From Pardosa pseudoannulata (taxonomy: Eukaryota; Arthropoda; Arachnida; Araneae; Lycosidae), in contig CM063503.1 of the NCBI GenBank assembly GCA_032207245.1, positions 102,243,693 to 102,307,692 of the forward strand: 64,000 nucleotides of DNA, given 5' to 3'. Below are positions 36,511 to 48,703 of the stretch, piece after piece. The translations under genes and the position numbers were made by a program. Within the stretch, counting starts at the first letter, position 1, and each line of letters opens with the position of its first letter. The notes under the pieces are model-generated. The model saw only the letters and a list, made by a program, of their open reading frames with translations. It had not been told where the DNA came from and searched no databases.

Positions 36511-36856
36511 TTCATAAATAACAAGTTCACATACATTCATTATCATGCTAAAATAGATAATCCCTTTTAGCCTTTACCCTATTATAGAAAAAAATATAAT
36601 GCTCGTATAAATATAATCAAGATTCTCAGAATGAAAAAGATAATTAGCTCCTATTTAACAGACAAAAAATTCTAATTTGAAAAAATTCAATAGTTTTTTT
36701 GCTGGTAAATAGATTTCTACATTTTTCATTTGGTGTACATATTTTGTGTGCTTTAAAAAGTTTGTTGCTTTCAGATAACAAAACTAGGGAATTTGTCATA
36801 GAATTACAACCTTATTAAAGATCTAGGAAAAGCTTATTCTAAAGTGAGCAGAACTT

Positions 36857-38646
36857 TTTATTTTATATTGAATCAAAAATAGGCTATTATAATAAGTACT
36901 CGCATTTGTGTTCCCTTAAAATTTAATCAACCACACAAAAGTAATATTCGACATTTACTAGATGCAAATTATCTAAAATTTAGATATGAATTGATTAAAT
37001 TTAGATGTGACTTAATATAATTTTTTAATGCTTGCGTGCCATCCAAAATGCCTTTTACTACTATTTATTTTATATTGAATCAAAAATAGGATATTATAAT
37101 AAGTAGTTTTCAGCTCGACATAAGTACTCGCATTTGTGTTCCCTTAAAATTTAATCAACCACACAAAAGTAATATTCGACATTTACTAGATGCAAATTAT
37201 CTAAAATTTAGATATGAATTGATTAAATTTAGATGTGAATTAATATAAGTTTTTAATGCTTGCGTGCCATCCAAAATGCCTTTTACTACTATTTATTTTA
37301 TATTGAATCAAAAATAGGATATTATAAGCACTTTTCAGCTCGACATAAGTACTCGCATTTATGTTCCCTTAAAAGTTCAACAACCACACAAAAGTAATAT
37401 TCGACATTTGCTAGATGCAAATTATCTAAAATTTAGATGAGAATTGATTAAATTTAGATGTGGCTTAATACAAATTTTTAATGCTTGCGTGCCATCCAAA
37501 ATGCCTTTTACTACTATTTATTTTATATTGAATCAAAAATAGGATATTATAATAAGTAGTTTTCAGCTCGACATAAGTACTCGCATTTGTGTTCCCTTAA
37601 AATTTAATCAACCACACAAAAGTAATATTCGACATTTACTAGATGCAAATTATCTAAAATTTAGATATGAATTGATTAAATTTAGATGTGACTTAATATA
37701 ATTTTTTAATGCTTGCGTGCCATCCAAAATGCCTTTTACTACTATTTATTTTATATTGAATCAAAAATAGGATATTATAATAAGTAGTTTTCAGCTCGAC
37801 ATAAGTACTCGCATTTGTGTTCCCTTAAAATTTAATCAACCACACAAAAGTAATATTCGACATTTACTAGATGCAAATTATCTAAAATTTAGATATGAAT
37901 TGATTAAATTTAGATGTGAATTAATATAAGTTTTTAATGCTTGCGTGCCATCCAAAATGCCTTTTACTACTATTTATTTTATATTGAATCAAAAATAGGA
38001 TATTATAAGCACTTTTCAGCTCGACATAAGTACTCGCATTTATGTTCCCTTAAAAGTTCAACAACCACACAAAAGTAATATTCGACATTTGCTAGATGCA
38101 AATTATCTAAAATTTAGATGAGAATTGATTAAATTTAGATGTGGCTTAATACAAATTTTTAATGCTTGCGTGCCATCCAAAATGCCTTTTTACTACTATT
38201 TATTTATATTGAATCAAAAATAGGATATTATATAAAAAGTATTCAGCTCGACATAAGTACTCGCATTTGTGTTCCCTTAAAAGTTCAACAACCACACAAA
38301 AGTAATATTCGACATTTACTAGATGCAAATTATCTAAAATTTAGATATGAATTGATTAAATTTAGATGTGAATTAATATAAGTTTTTAATGCTTGCGTGC
38401 CATCCAAAATGCCTTTTACTACTATTTATTTTATATTGAATCAAAAATAGGATATTATAAGCACTTTTCAGCTCGACATAAGTACTCGCATTTATGTTCC
38501 CTTAAAAGTTCAACAACCACACAAAAGTAATATTCGACATTTGCTAGATGCAAATTATCTAAAATTTAGATGAGAATTGATTAAATTTAGATGTGGCTTA
38601 ATACAAATTTTTAATGCTTGCGTGCCATCCAAAATGCCTTTTGCCT
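36857..38646. repeat. Eight-unit satellite with higher-order structure
   Basis: The landmark GCTTGCGTGCCATCC occurs at 37030, 37258, 37483, 37711, 37939, 38164, 38391 and 38616, giving units of 225-228 bp. Diagnostic variants define types: A (GACTTAATATAA), B (GAATTAATATAAG), C (GCACTTTTCAGC and GTGGCTTAATACAAA). The order is A-B-C-A-B-C-(C/B hybrid)-C, so a 681-bp trimer is repeated. The first unit carries a 21-bp deletion between ATAAG repeats. Each monomer holds an internal ~20-bp duplication (AAATTTAGATATGAATTGAT / AAATTTAGATGTGAATTAAT). Confidence 0.95.
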
Positions 38647-39518
38647 TTTTCAAACTTAACCTCGAGGTTAAACGAACTGCCTATCTTCTTTTCAGACTAA
38701 AATTTAATTTTTCCTATAAAAATTTAGTACATCTACTTTATCATATCTTTGTCAATACGTCATCAAAAATGATTATTAATACTTGGATATATAATAGAAT
38801 AAATCTGATATTTTTTATCGGAAGAGCTAACGTTTCTAAAAAGTATTCTGTAATATACTCTAGAAGAGAAAAAAATATTCCCCCATCAACCGTAACGAGA
38901 AGATGAATAAATAATTGCTTTTAATTTACTCGAAAGTGGATTTAATAAGAAAGAAATCTAATTTCTTCAATTAACTTCAATTGTGAGCTACTGGAATTTG
39001 CTAAATAAATCATTCTTAGTAATTTTTTGTACATGCTTCAGTTTATTTATTTATAATATCAAGTCATTTGTGAAAACAATAATAAATATTCTAAACAAAA
39101 AAGCATGCAATTTTTTACTAAAAAATCAATGATTTAATTTATATTTTCAATATTTTTAAACTAGAAGTTCACGAATATATGCTTAATTCTTAAATAAACT
39201 AGTTCCATACAGACGTCCCAAAATAATGAATCGTTTAATCGTTTAAAGAAAAAAGGGTAACAATTTTTTTAATTAAACTTTGGGTTAGAGAATAATTAAG
39301 GTAGAAACTCAGTTTATTTATTTACAATATCAAATCTTATTTGTTAAAACAATAATAAAATATCCTTAACAAAAAAAACGTATAATTTTCTTACTAAAAA
39401 ATCAATGGTTTTATTTATATTTTAAATATTTTTAAACTGGATGTTCATTAATATATATATTTAATTCTTAAATATAAAGGTTCCATACAGAAATCGCAAA
39501 ATAAAGAATCGTTTAAAG

Positions 39519-39691
39519 GTTTGGTTTGGAGTGCTACGGTCTACTTTTTGCAACACGAGGGATAATGAGACCGGGACCTACAGCTTAAAGCCGATTCCGA
39601 ATGGCTACGAACATCCATTCCACAGTGGGATTCGAACCCACGAACTCCGGTACCGAAGGCCAGCACCCTAACCAATCGGCCAACGTTCGGC
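39519..39691 (-). mobile_element. Full-length SINE
   Basis: The best-preserved copy: tail complement GGTTTGGTTTGG, complete body, and head with B-box complement GGATTCGAACC ending CGTTCGGC. Flanks TTTAAAGG and TTATAAAGG may be the target duplication. Confidence 0.92.
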
Positions 39692-40052
39692 TAACCTTAT
39701 AAAGGAAAAAGGGCAACAAAATATTTTTAATTGAACTTTGGGTTGGTGAATAATTACGGTGGAAACTACTTATACGAAAACCGGAGGGAAAGAATAATTA
39801 TTCGTATATGTGAATAACAGTCGGTTCTGCCTATGAAAACTTTGAAACACTGTGAACTTTACAAAAATAGCAAAATAACGTATTGTTTAATCGAATAAAC
39901 GATAAAAAGAAACAAAAATGGTTTTATAACTAATCATTGGGTTAGTGTATAATTACGGTGGAAACTCGCTTACACGAAGACCAGAGGAAAAGAATAATTA
40001 TTTGTGCAAGTGAATGTTTCGTATAGGGTTAATAACAGTCATTTCCCCCTAT

Positions 40053-40240
40053 GGTTGGGTTGGGTTTGGAGTGCTACGGTCTACTTTGGACAACACGAGG
40101 GCTAATGAGACAGGGACCTACAATTTAAAGCCGATTCCAAAAGGCTACGAACACTCATGCCACAGTGGGATTCGAACCCACAAACTCCGGTTCCGAAGGC
40201 CAGCACACTAACCATCGTTCCCCCGGCCATCGTTTGACCG
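40053..40240 (-). mobile_element. SINE in array unit
   Basis: The tail complement is altered to GGTTGGGTTGGGTTTGG. The head has lost part of the A-box side. Target duplication TTTCCCCCTATG (40042-40053) versus TTTCCGCCTATG (40241-40252), one mismatch. Confidence 0.88.
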
Positions 40241-40490
40241 TTTCCGCCTATGAAAACATTAAAACACTGTGAACTTTAGAAACAAAGCAAAATAACGGAT
40301 TGTTTAATCAAATAAATGATAAAGGGGGACAAAAAATAATTTTAAAACTAAACTTTGGATTGGTATGTAATTACGGTGGAAAATCCCTTATGAAGACCAG
40401 AGGGAAGGAATAATTATCCATGAAAGTGAATACTTCGTTTATGTGAATAATAATCGTTTTCATCTATGAAAACATTAAACCTGTACTGGG

Positions 40491-41849
40491 CAGTTTTTAT
40501 AGTTTTTTACTAAATAAACGCCATTTATTTATTAAAAATTATATGTATATTAATATCTGTAAACTTTAACAACAAACTTTTTTTCGTGTTCATTAAATAC
40601 TGCGAATTTCAGAATTCCTTAAAAACATAAATAAATGCACATAAAAATTCTATTCATAAAATATTTTTAAACAAAATAATAAATGTTAAGAAAAATAGAA
40701 ACACGAATTAAAAAGTCTTTCCACTTTTTGAAGAATAATACAAACATAACAGAGAAGAAAACCATAGGGAGATGTTAATATGCACAGTACAAGTCTGCTA
40801 GTAGAAAGGTTTTGCTTCTTTCGAATAACTGAATAAAATTTATGATCGAAAATTTAATTCTAAATAAACCCCCTGTTTGGAGTGAGATAAATCACAAAAC
40901 AGAAACACTTTGTACGTGGTACACCAATAAAGGAATAGTATGTTATGAATATTTGAACCTAATCAGATAATAAACTAGGAAAAGTTTTAGTTTTAAAAAC
41001 AGAAATCAAAGCAAAGAACTCAGAACTGAACAATCGTTAAGTTATTATCTTCCATCATGACAGTGCTTGTCTTCATTCTTCGATGAAAAAAAAGACTGAG
41101 TATGACTACTATGTTTTAAGTCCCTCCTCCTCTCATATTCAAGAGTTATTGCCTCCTCTGATTTCCATTATATCAAGCTTCTTCCAAATCTCCTGGCCGA
41201 ACGATGGATGAATGGTAGAGTGCTGCTGTTAGGTACGGGAGTTCACGTATTCAAATCCCGCTGTTGGGATGGATATTCGTAGCCGTTCGGAATTGACTTT
41301 AAGCGGTAGGTTCTAGTCTCATTTGCCCTGAGCAAAACAGTAAACCTTAGTGTACCAAACTATGCTAAAATATAACTCTCCTGAGAAGAATTAAGTTCAC
41401 TTCTTTGAATACTGCCTAACAGCACTTCTATAACTTCTCTATTACTATATTTAATACTTATAAAAAAAATACTTATAAAAAATACTTATAAAAAAATTTT
41501 TCAAGAGGCTACAAAGATAAAATCAATCTTTAAAAAACAAATTATATAGTGTTTTAGTAAAAACTTTTTATGATTTTGTACACCTTCATTTGTATTTATC
41601 ATCCAAAAATTTCAGTTCCATGTGACCCTATAAATTTACAAATTCCTCTCAGTGTTACATAATTTATCTTTTTTTTATTCACATAAACGCTAACAATCTA
41701 AAAGTGAACGTTTCTTGTGTCACGGATTACAATCTCGTAAAAAGTTCATGAGTGTACGAACTGTGTAAGACACACTAACTAAAAAACCAAAGAGATATAT
41801 TTTGGAAGAAGTTGTTTAACTAACAAACGTCTTTAATTTTATGAACGAT
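40491..41849. other. Anonymous AT-rich DNA around a SINE
   Basis: Apart from the SINE at 41196-41360 and a small (AATACTTATAAAAA)3-type repeat near 41455-41500, nothing is recognised. Confidence 0.55.
41196..41360 (+). mobile_element. Diverged SINE
   Basis: Head GCCGAACGATGG, B-box-like ATTCAAATCCCGC, body through CGTTCGGAATTGACTTTAAGC, and a short ACCAAAC tail. Confidence 0.85.
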
Positions 41850-42954
41850 AACTACCTATAGTCTAGATGCTGTGTTTAAAGTATATGCTTGTTTAAACAT
41901 TTATGTAAAAAATTTAAAAGTTGTCATTCTTTTTCTCTTTTCTCTTAAACTTTTAGGTAAATTTGACAGAGAAAACATCAAAATCATTGATCTTGGAAGA
42001 GATTAACTTTACGCCTTAATTTATTTTTCTTGTTTATCATATGCAAATATAAAATCGCATGTTTGATTTCACTTTCAAGTTGTTTGTTTGAGACTGAGGT
42101 AATATTAACCGAAATGAAAATTTGTAAAATAAAACATAAATTTTCTTGGGGTATTTTGTTGTAAATACAACTTACAAAAAATAGCAATACATCTTACTTG
42201 CAAATTGAAAACTTCAATTGCAGTGATACCTGAAAATTATTCCATTAAAAAATGCATTCTATAAACACAATTTGTTGTTCAGCATAATAAATTCTTGACT
42301 ACATTATGTTTAGAAAGAACAAATTTTTTATATGCGACAGTCTTAAGTAAGAAGTTAAACAATCAATTTTGTTTACTTAATTACTTTAAACGGATTAAAT
42401 GCAAATGCTAATAATGTATAAGCAGACTTGTGGCTCAGTCTGATTTTATAAGCCACTGAGTTATCTGGAATACAGCTCTTTTGAACGCTTGTATATACTC
42501 TTTTGTAGAAAATATAAGAGTCGTCATATTTATTTTATCTTTTCTATAAAATTTTTAGATGAATATCATAGAGGAAATTTCAAAATCATTGATGTTGAAA
42601 GATATTAAATTTACGACTTAATTTTTTTTAACGTAGGCAAATTTAGAATCGTAAGTTTGGTCACACTTTAAAGTTGCTGATTTGAAACTGTACTAATGTA
42701 AACTAAAATGAATATTTGTAGAACAAAAAATAAAATTTCTTGGGGTATTTTGTTAAAAATACGACTCACAAAGCATTGAAATGTATCTTACTCTCAAATT
42801 AAAATATTTAATTGCAATGATAACTGAAAATCATTCTGCTAGAAAATGCTTTCTAGAAACAGAATTGGATTTTGAGCATAATAAATTCTTGAGTGCATTA
42901 TGTTTACAAAGGAATAAGTTTTTTATAGCACATTATCATTTATTGTGTGAAACG

Positions 42955-43482
42955 TGTGTGGTGTCCACAAATTATAATTATAAATATTTTTATATTGTGT
43001 TTTTATTTTAAATTATTATGCAAAGTGTTTCTATAAGCGGCGAAAAATTTACACCCTCAAACTCGCATGTGCCAGTAGCTGACCACTACGTAAACCACAG
43101 CCACTCGAAGAACCAGCAGTCAAATCTTGTCATCAGCACAGCACAACACAGCAGTATCAGCAGCTTTTTTCAACAGAGCCCAAGCGGAGTATGAGATGTT
43201 CGGCCAGCCGTATTGCGTTTGGGAGTCAATGACATCAATTGCTGCAGCCAGTGAATATGCTTCAGTTTGTCGTCTCCGTCTTCACTGTGAACAACCTGTT
43301 TTGATTGTCGAACATGCTTGTATTGACTGCTGAGAATCCTCATTTTGTTAAAGTATTATTTAGATACTTTAATTTTGTAAATAAATTACTTAGTTTTATT
43401 GCTTTTGCATTTTTATTGCTACTTGTACATTTTGTAGGGTGTTTAACTTTTGCATGCCACTACAATAGTGGGCACCCCTACA
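42955..43482 (+). mobile_element. Probable solo LTR in tandem unit 2
   Basis: Comparison with the sister unit at 42340-42360 shows about 528 bp of extra sequence here, starting TGTGTGGTGTCCAC and ending GTGGGCACCCCTACA. The ends are TGT...ACA and roughly inverted complements of each other. It contains a GC-richer middle with AGCACAGCACAACACAGCAG and an AATAAA (43380-43385). There is no primer-binding site or coding region. Two short reading frames inside are not genes. The target duplication is not clear. Confidence 0.65.
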
Positions 43483-43537
43483 TGTTAAACAATCAATTTT
43501 GTTTATTTAATTGCCTTTTTAAAGGTTAAATACAGAA

Positions 43538-43585
43538 GCTTGTAAAAGCAAACTGAGCTTAGTAGCTCAGTTTGCTTTTACAAGC
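43538..43585. repeat. Perfect 22-bp hairpin
   Basis: 43538-43559 (beginning GCTTGTAAAAGCAAACTG) is followed by a TAGT loop and its exact 22-bp complement at 43564-43585. The sister unit near 42415-42460 has only an imperfect version, so the palindrome was perfected in this copy. It might fold as a small RNA hairpin if transcribed, but no evidence for that is visible. Confidence 0.93.
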
Positions 43586-44260
43586 CTGTGGGGTAACTCG
43601 AATTCATTTCTCTCGAAGCTATGAAACAGCTGCATAAGTACATTCTAATAGTACCTGTGCCTTATTTTCTGACTTTGTATTTAATGCTATATTGCGGCAC
43701 AAAAATTTTGTATTTTCTTATGTCTTACAGGGGTCGCTTTGTTCAGTATATTCCAACATGATTCTGTTAGAAAATTATTTTTATCAACATAATTTTAAGC
43801 ATACACCACGTTTGGAAAGAAATTTCAGTTAATCGAAAACCATAATTGTTTCCTAATCGTTGAAGAAATTAGGCATAAAAATTCTTGCATGTGATACTTT
43901 CACTTTATGTAATTATTTACACAATTAACTCTGCCAACTGAATTACTACATATATATTCCGTACTGCATATTAAAACTTTACTATTTAATAAAATATTTC
44001 CCATGCATTTTAATTGCAATGATGTCTGAATACTATTCTGTAAGGAAATACTTTCTAGAAATTGAATTTTATTTAGAGCATAGTAAATTCTTTAATACAT
44101 TGTATTTTTTAAATTTCTGTATGAAATTTTGTTTTATGCAGTATTTTAAACAATTAACTATGCTAACTGAATTACCCCTTAAGTGTCATTCTGTACTGTA
44201 TATTCCAACTTTATCATTTTAAAGTCTTTTAATGAAATGTTTCTCAAACATTTTGGTTTC

Positions 44261-46783
44261 ATGTAATGACGGAGAGAAATAATTATACTTCTATCAAGCT
44301 TGAGGAAATATGCTCTCCCTAGCAAATTGGATTGAAACATGTAGACTGACAGTTACTGCACATTTCACCGCAAGTTAACAAGCAGTTAAAATTGGAGGGA
44401 GTTGAAGGTACATGTTTCATAATTATGAGATAATTTTGCTCATTCACAGACTTTTATGCTAGTTTCGTTTAGTTACATCCATAAACAAAACTGAAATAAT
44501 GAATCAGAAGCAGTTTTAAGAATTACTTCAATGGTAAAGAAATGTTAGTTTTTTAAGAGTATTTTAAAGGGATTTTGTGAGAAACGCTTTACAACTTTCT
44601 GCTAGACTAAAAGTATTTATGTTAAAAAATTAAATCTACAAATTCTTAAATTACAAATGTTTTTCAATATAATCATTTCTATTTCTTAAACCTTCTTGCT
44701 CTCTTATTATATAAAAATTAAAAAAAAAATTCCTTAGTTCATATATTTAAGGTTACTAGATCGTATTGAAAGAAATACTTTTTTCATGACGATCCTATTA
44801 ACTAATACAGTTAAATCCTTTGACAGAAATTCCAACATGAAATGAACGAAAACTTTTATCCTACCGTTTTTCTAAGATTTTTATGCTAATTTATCCTTTT
44901 GTAGTAAACCTCCAAAATTATAGAAATCGGATAAAATTAACTTTTTTAGTCGTACACTGAATTTCTTTTTGTTTTGAAACTTTTCTTTCAGTTGTAAAAA
45001 TGGTATTTTCTTTCAAATTTTACAGCAAAACGGGTAAAATCAATAAGATTTTGTCCCCGGAAACGGAGGAAGGAAAAAATGGTAGAACTTTTGGCACTTT
45101 GGATAAAGAATTTTGTAAAATTTACATGGAATTCCATCACGATCACAATTATTTCTGTATCGAAACTGTGAATTAAAGCTATCTTTCATTCGCCTTTATT
45201 GTTTTGTCAATTTAAAATTATACCAATTTTAGTCAATTTGATTTATGGTCTTAACTAGATATGTATTAATATTCCAGTTCCATTATTGTTGTAAACAGCA
45301 AGCATTTTATGAGGCGCACTTTGTTAAATACATTTTTCTTTATAGTTCGGTTATAGAGAACAGAATCTTTGGTCCTTTTCAAGTTCGATATAATATTGTT
45401 CAACGGTATTCATTTTTCTAACTATACAGTGTCCTGTGACGTTCGATTCGCTAAGAGAAGTTAAAAATTCATGTATATTTAAAATTTTAAGACAGATTAT
45501 TCACTTAAATGTTGAATTTTATATTCACATTAACATTTTGAGTTGTTAAAAATGGTGTATTAAAAATTATTGTTATTGAAGAGGCAAAAGTCAAATAGAA
45601 ACCAAAAAAAAGTTGCGATAAAGGAAATACAATTTTGTTTCTGCATTCACTTATTCGACAAATCTGGGATATTAACTTTTCAGTCTTTCGCTATCAACTG
45701 TTACCAAGAATTAAAGCTAGATCCACGAGATGGATCACTTTGGCCCAAAAACTATTGTGTCAAATTTTCTCACAATGTTATTTAACATAATTGAAATAAA
45801 CATCTTGGCTTTTCTTAATTTTATACCCATGAAAAATCTATGAAAATATAATATTAAAGAATCTGCCCATATGTAAAAAGTAGTTCATTACTAAACTTCC
45901 AAGTGTGGAAAAAAAGCTGTAGATATTTGTTCAAAATGTAAAATACCAGTATATAAAAATGTACAGAATATATATGTTTACCCAAACTGCCCCTGAATTG
46001 TGTAGGAAACCTTGGCTGGTAAGAAACTGATAAAATACCATTAAAGTTGTGTATATATTTTTCTACCTATACATACTTTCTGAAAGTGTAATAGTTCTTT
46101 ATAAAGTATTATAATAATTAAATATCTAAAAATTAATAAATGCTATCGTATAAATAGTGTACTTTCTGGATAACAACACGAATTTACATTAATCGGAGTA
46201 AATTTAGCCAACCCTTCAGTTTCAGGTTTACAGGAACCCCCACAGTTCTCAGGGTTACTTCAAATATGAAGTCTCATATGAAGCTTAGGTATATAAAGTA
46301 TCACTTAAAATAAAATTTTGTTTAAAAAAAATCCTTTAAAGCTATATTTGTTGCTTAAATTAGAAGCCTCATAGGAGGTTTCGCTTAAACTCTGGATACT
46401 GTGTCTGGAGACAAAATTCATTTTATATATATGTTCTATGCAATTAGATCTAAAACTTATATCTGAAGATATGTAAAATAGAATTTATTCTGTGTTTTAG
46501 AATTTATTCAGTAGTTAGTTAAAAATCTTACTTTTTATGTATGTTAAACATATTTGCATTAAAAATATTAAACTTTATATTTTATATACAGAAATACAAT
46601 GCAGACTGAAAATATATTTAACACATTGTGTGCAAGTAAATTTCGCAGCTGAAACCGGGATCGGGCGTTTTGCAAGTAAATTTAGTTATTCAGTTAAATC
46701 TCAATAGATCGAAAATTATTTAATATTTTAACCAAATTTTCCTACTTTATATTGAAATATATAAACAAATATATAAATAGAAA
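44261..46783. other. Anonymous AT-rich DNA
   Basis: No protein motif was recognised, including in the short frame 45570-45785. A possible orphan piggyBac-type end (TTAACACATTGTGTGC at 46618) lies near its right border. Confidence 0.5.
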
Positions 46784-48032
46784 TCCCCTATATAATAATA
46801 GCCTAAGTTGTCTGTCCGCTAATTTCTGAAGCGGTTGTACCTGGAATGGGTACAGGCATCCACATTGGATTTTTCATGAGTTAGGGTTAGCAAAATTGAA
46901 AGCGAGTTCGAAATCCACCCCATCCCCCTTTTCAAGCGTTTAATGCTATTATTTCAAGCCTTATCCTTCCTTTTATTCTATACGAAATTCATTCTTGATA
47001 GGATGGCAAAGGCGGAGAGTTATACTTAAATTTCTGGACTGTTTCTACTTGAACTTTCATATACTCTAATTAGTTTACTCACAACGTGCAAGCGTTGTAC
47101 GTTTTGTAGAATGTCCGCCCACTTGGTCGTCGTATATCTCGGGTTGACGGTTGTATCCCAGCCGCAGCCAATTTTTTTTAATGTCTAATAAATTTAATAT
47201 TTTCTGATTTTTCTTTTAAATTCATTTTCCGAAAGTTGTTTTATTATTTTTAAAATAAATTTTTACTATTTTTTCACCTTTTTATAGTTTTTATTATTTT
47301 TATTTTATTAAATTCACGTATTGTTGTACAGTTGTCCTTGGCACATACACATTTCATGTTGTGTATCCTTAAACTTTCTTCTCATAATGTAATAATAGCC
47401 TAAGTTATCTGCCCGTCTGTCCTCGAAGTTATGAAGCTGTTGGACCTGGAATGGATAGAGCATCCATATTGGATTTTTGATAAGTTACGGTTTGCAAAAT
47501 TCAAAGCGAGTAAAATTTATCTTTTCCTAAACTATAGATCCGATTCTGAAGTAAATTGGTATGAATAAGCTTCGTATCATACTGTCCTCTTTAAAACGTT
47601 CGAAATCCACCCCGTCCCCTTTTCGAGCGTTTAATGCCATTATATCAAGCCCCATTTTAAGAGCAAGCGATTAAATTTATCAATTTATCACATAATAAAT
47701 AGGTAAAAATAACAATTTTTTCTAGCATTATGACTTCATTCCTTTAACCATCTCATTTAATTATTTCTTATTTTAAATTATTTAAATATTTTCTGCATTA
47801 TTTTCATACGTTTTATCACTAAACTTAGATATTACATAAATAATTTTCTTTTTTATTTGACTTAAATAATGGATTAAGTAATATGTGATAATTTTAATCG
47901 ATTATTTTTGTTGAAAGGTAATTCTCGGCCAAAAAAAACTATTTTTTTTTTTTTACTTGCCTCATACGTTTCTTTACAATTCTGGAAAATTAAAAATTTT
48001 ACCGATCCGTCATATGACGGGCTATATGCTAG
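46784..48032 (+). mobile_element. Non-autonomous Helitron
   Basis: The 5' end TCCCCTATATAATAATAGCC follows an A (46783). The 3' end has a perfect 14-bp palindrome CCGTCATATGACGG, then GCTATATG and terminal CTAG (48029-48032) followed by T (48033). That gives the Helitron signature TC...hairpin...CTAG inserted between A and T without target duplication. No Rep/helicase frame is present. A second copy of the 5' region begins at about 47389 (AATAATAGCCTAAGTT), so the element has a tandemly repeated head. Palindromic ACAACG...CGTTGT occurs internally near 47082. Confidence 0.88.
47389..47665 (+). repeat. Second internal copy of Helitron 5' region
   Basis: It repeats 46791-46960: AATAATAGCCTAAGTT, ACCTGGAATGG, CATTGGATTTTT/CATATTGGATTTTT, AAAGCGAGT, CGAAATCCACCCC and CGTTTAATGC. 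It holds about 85 bp (with TATAGATCCGATTCTGAAG) that the first copy lacks, so the outer copy has a deletion. Confidence 0.88.
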
Positions 48033-48619
48033 TATATAAATAACAACCATAAGATTTTTGTAAACAAAAAATATATTTTTAGTGGATAAATTTATAATGG
48101 TATCGTAAATATGAAAAATCGAATATAAATAGTAGTATATAGTTTTATTTTTTTCGAATTATGTTATATATAAACATTTTAACATTATAAAAAATGAAAA
48201 ACAAGAACATTCGGCTTCGTTTTTCTGTATATACCATTAATTTTTGTACATACAAACAAACCATGTTGTTACACTAACCCGTACTAAGTACGTGACCCAC
48301 GCTCAAGTGTCAATCGTTAGAAAACGTACTAGTGCGTATCCCGTAAACAATGTGTTAAGACCTCATATTTATTTTCTATATACTACTTCAACAAACCTCT
48401 TTTTAACTTTAATAGAAGAAATTTGTATCTAAAAAAATAATACAGAGTCACGAGCCAAATAGTGCAATTAAGTATGAGAAATGGGGCATGAACATGAGCA
48501 AAAATATTATTCCTGCAACATTTCAAGATGGAAGTGATAAACCTTTTAAACTAAAAAAAATGCATTAATGTTTCAACAGTATTAAATGACTTTGCCTTAA
48601 ATGACTTAAATGGCTTTCT
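48033..48619. other. Anonymous AT-rich DNA
   Basis: No recognised feature between the Helitron and the piggyBac element. Confidence 0.5.
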
Positions 48620-48637
48620 TTAACTCCTTCCGGTAAA

Positions 48638-48703
48638 ATGACGAGTCTAGCTCGTCATTAGTTTTTCATTCCATACCGCACAATGACGAGCTACACTCGT
48701 CAT
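48638..48703. promoter_or_regulatory. Twin subterminal palindromes (GACGAG/CTCGTC)
   Basis: ATGACGAG...CTCGTCAT occurs twice, at 48638-48658 and 48683-48703, each with 8-bp arms around a 5-bp centre and with starts 45 bp apart. The first begins 14 bp from the element's end. Position and symmetry suggest protein binding. The 44-bp spacing of the twin palindromes at 18422-18484 is almost the same. Confidence 0.75.

Larger units (their letters stand above)
39030..40490. repeat. Diverged tandem array interrupted by two SINEs
   Basis: The landmark TTGGGTTAG.GTATAATTACGG (variants near 39276, 39735, 39938 and 40358) marks four units. Two of the intervals are enlarged by SINE insertions. Further shared segments are TTTATATTTT, GTTCCATACAGA, AGAATAATTATT and CCTATGAAAAC. 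Net unit size is about 200-290 bp. Confidence 0.75.
41850..44260. repeat. Diverged tandem duplication (~590 bp unit)
   Basis: 41880-42440 aligns with 42500-43600, minus the insert at 42955-43482. Shared: AAAATCATTGAT, TTCTTGGGGTATTTTGTT, AGCATAATAAATTCTTGA, TTAAACAATCAATTTTGTTT. A partial third copy (43910-44220) shares TTTTAATTGCAATGAT and CTTTCTAGAAA. Divergence is considerable. Confidence 0.75.

Noticed and set aside
36857..38646. CRISPR-like array
   Set aside because: Regular repeats exist, but the units are contiguous 227-bp monomers without short repeats alternating with unique spacers, in eukaryotic DNA.
38577..38906. 109-residue reading frame at the end of the satellite
   Set aside because: Its first third is satellite sequence and the remainder has no motif. 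The frame is fortuitous.
39600..39691. tRNA gene on the minus strand (and similar hits in other SINE copies)
   Set aside because: The A and B boxes are real, but every copy is followed by the same SINE body and AAACC tail, and the head does not close into a proper acceptor stem. They are tRNA-derived SINE heads.
43127..43529. Two plus-strand frames (68 and 74 residues)
   Set aside because: They fall inside or across the end of the probable solo LTR. GC-richer composition explains the openness.
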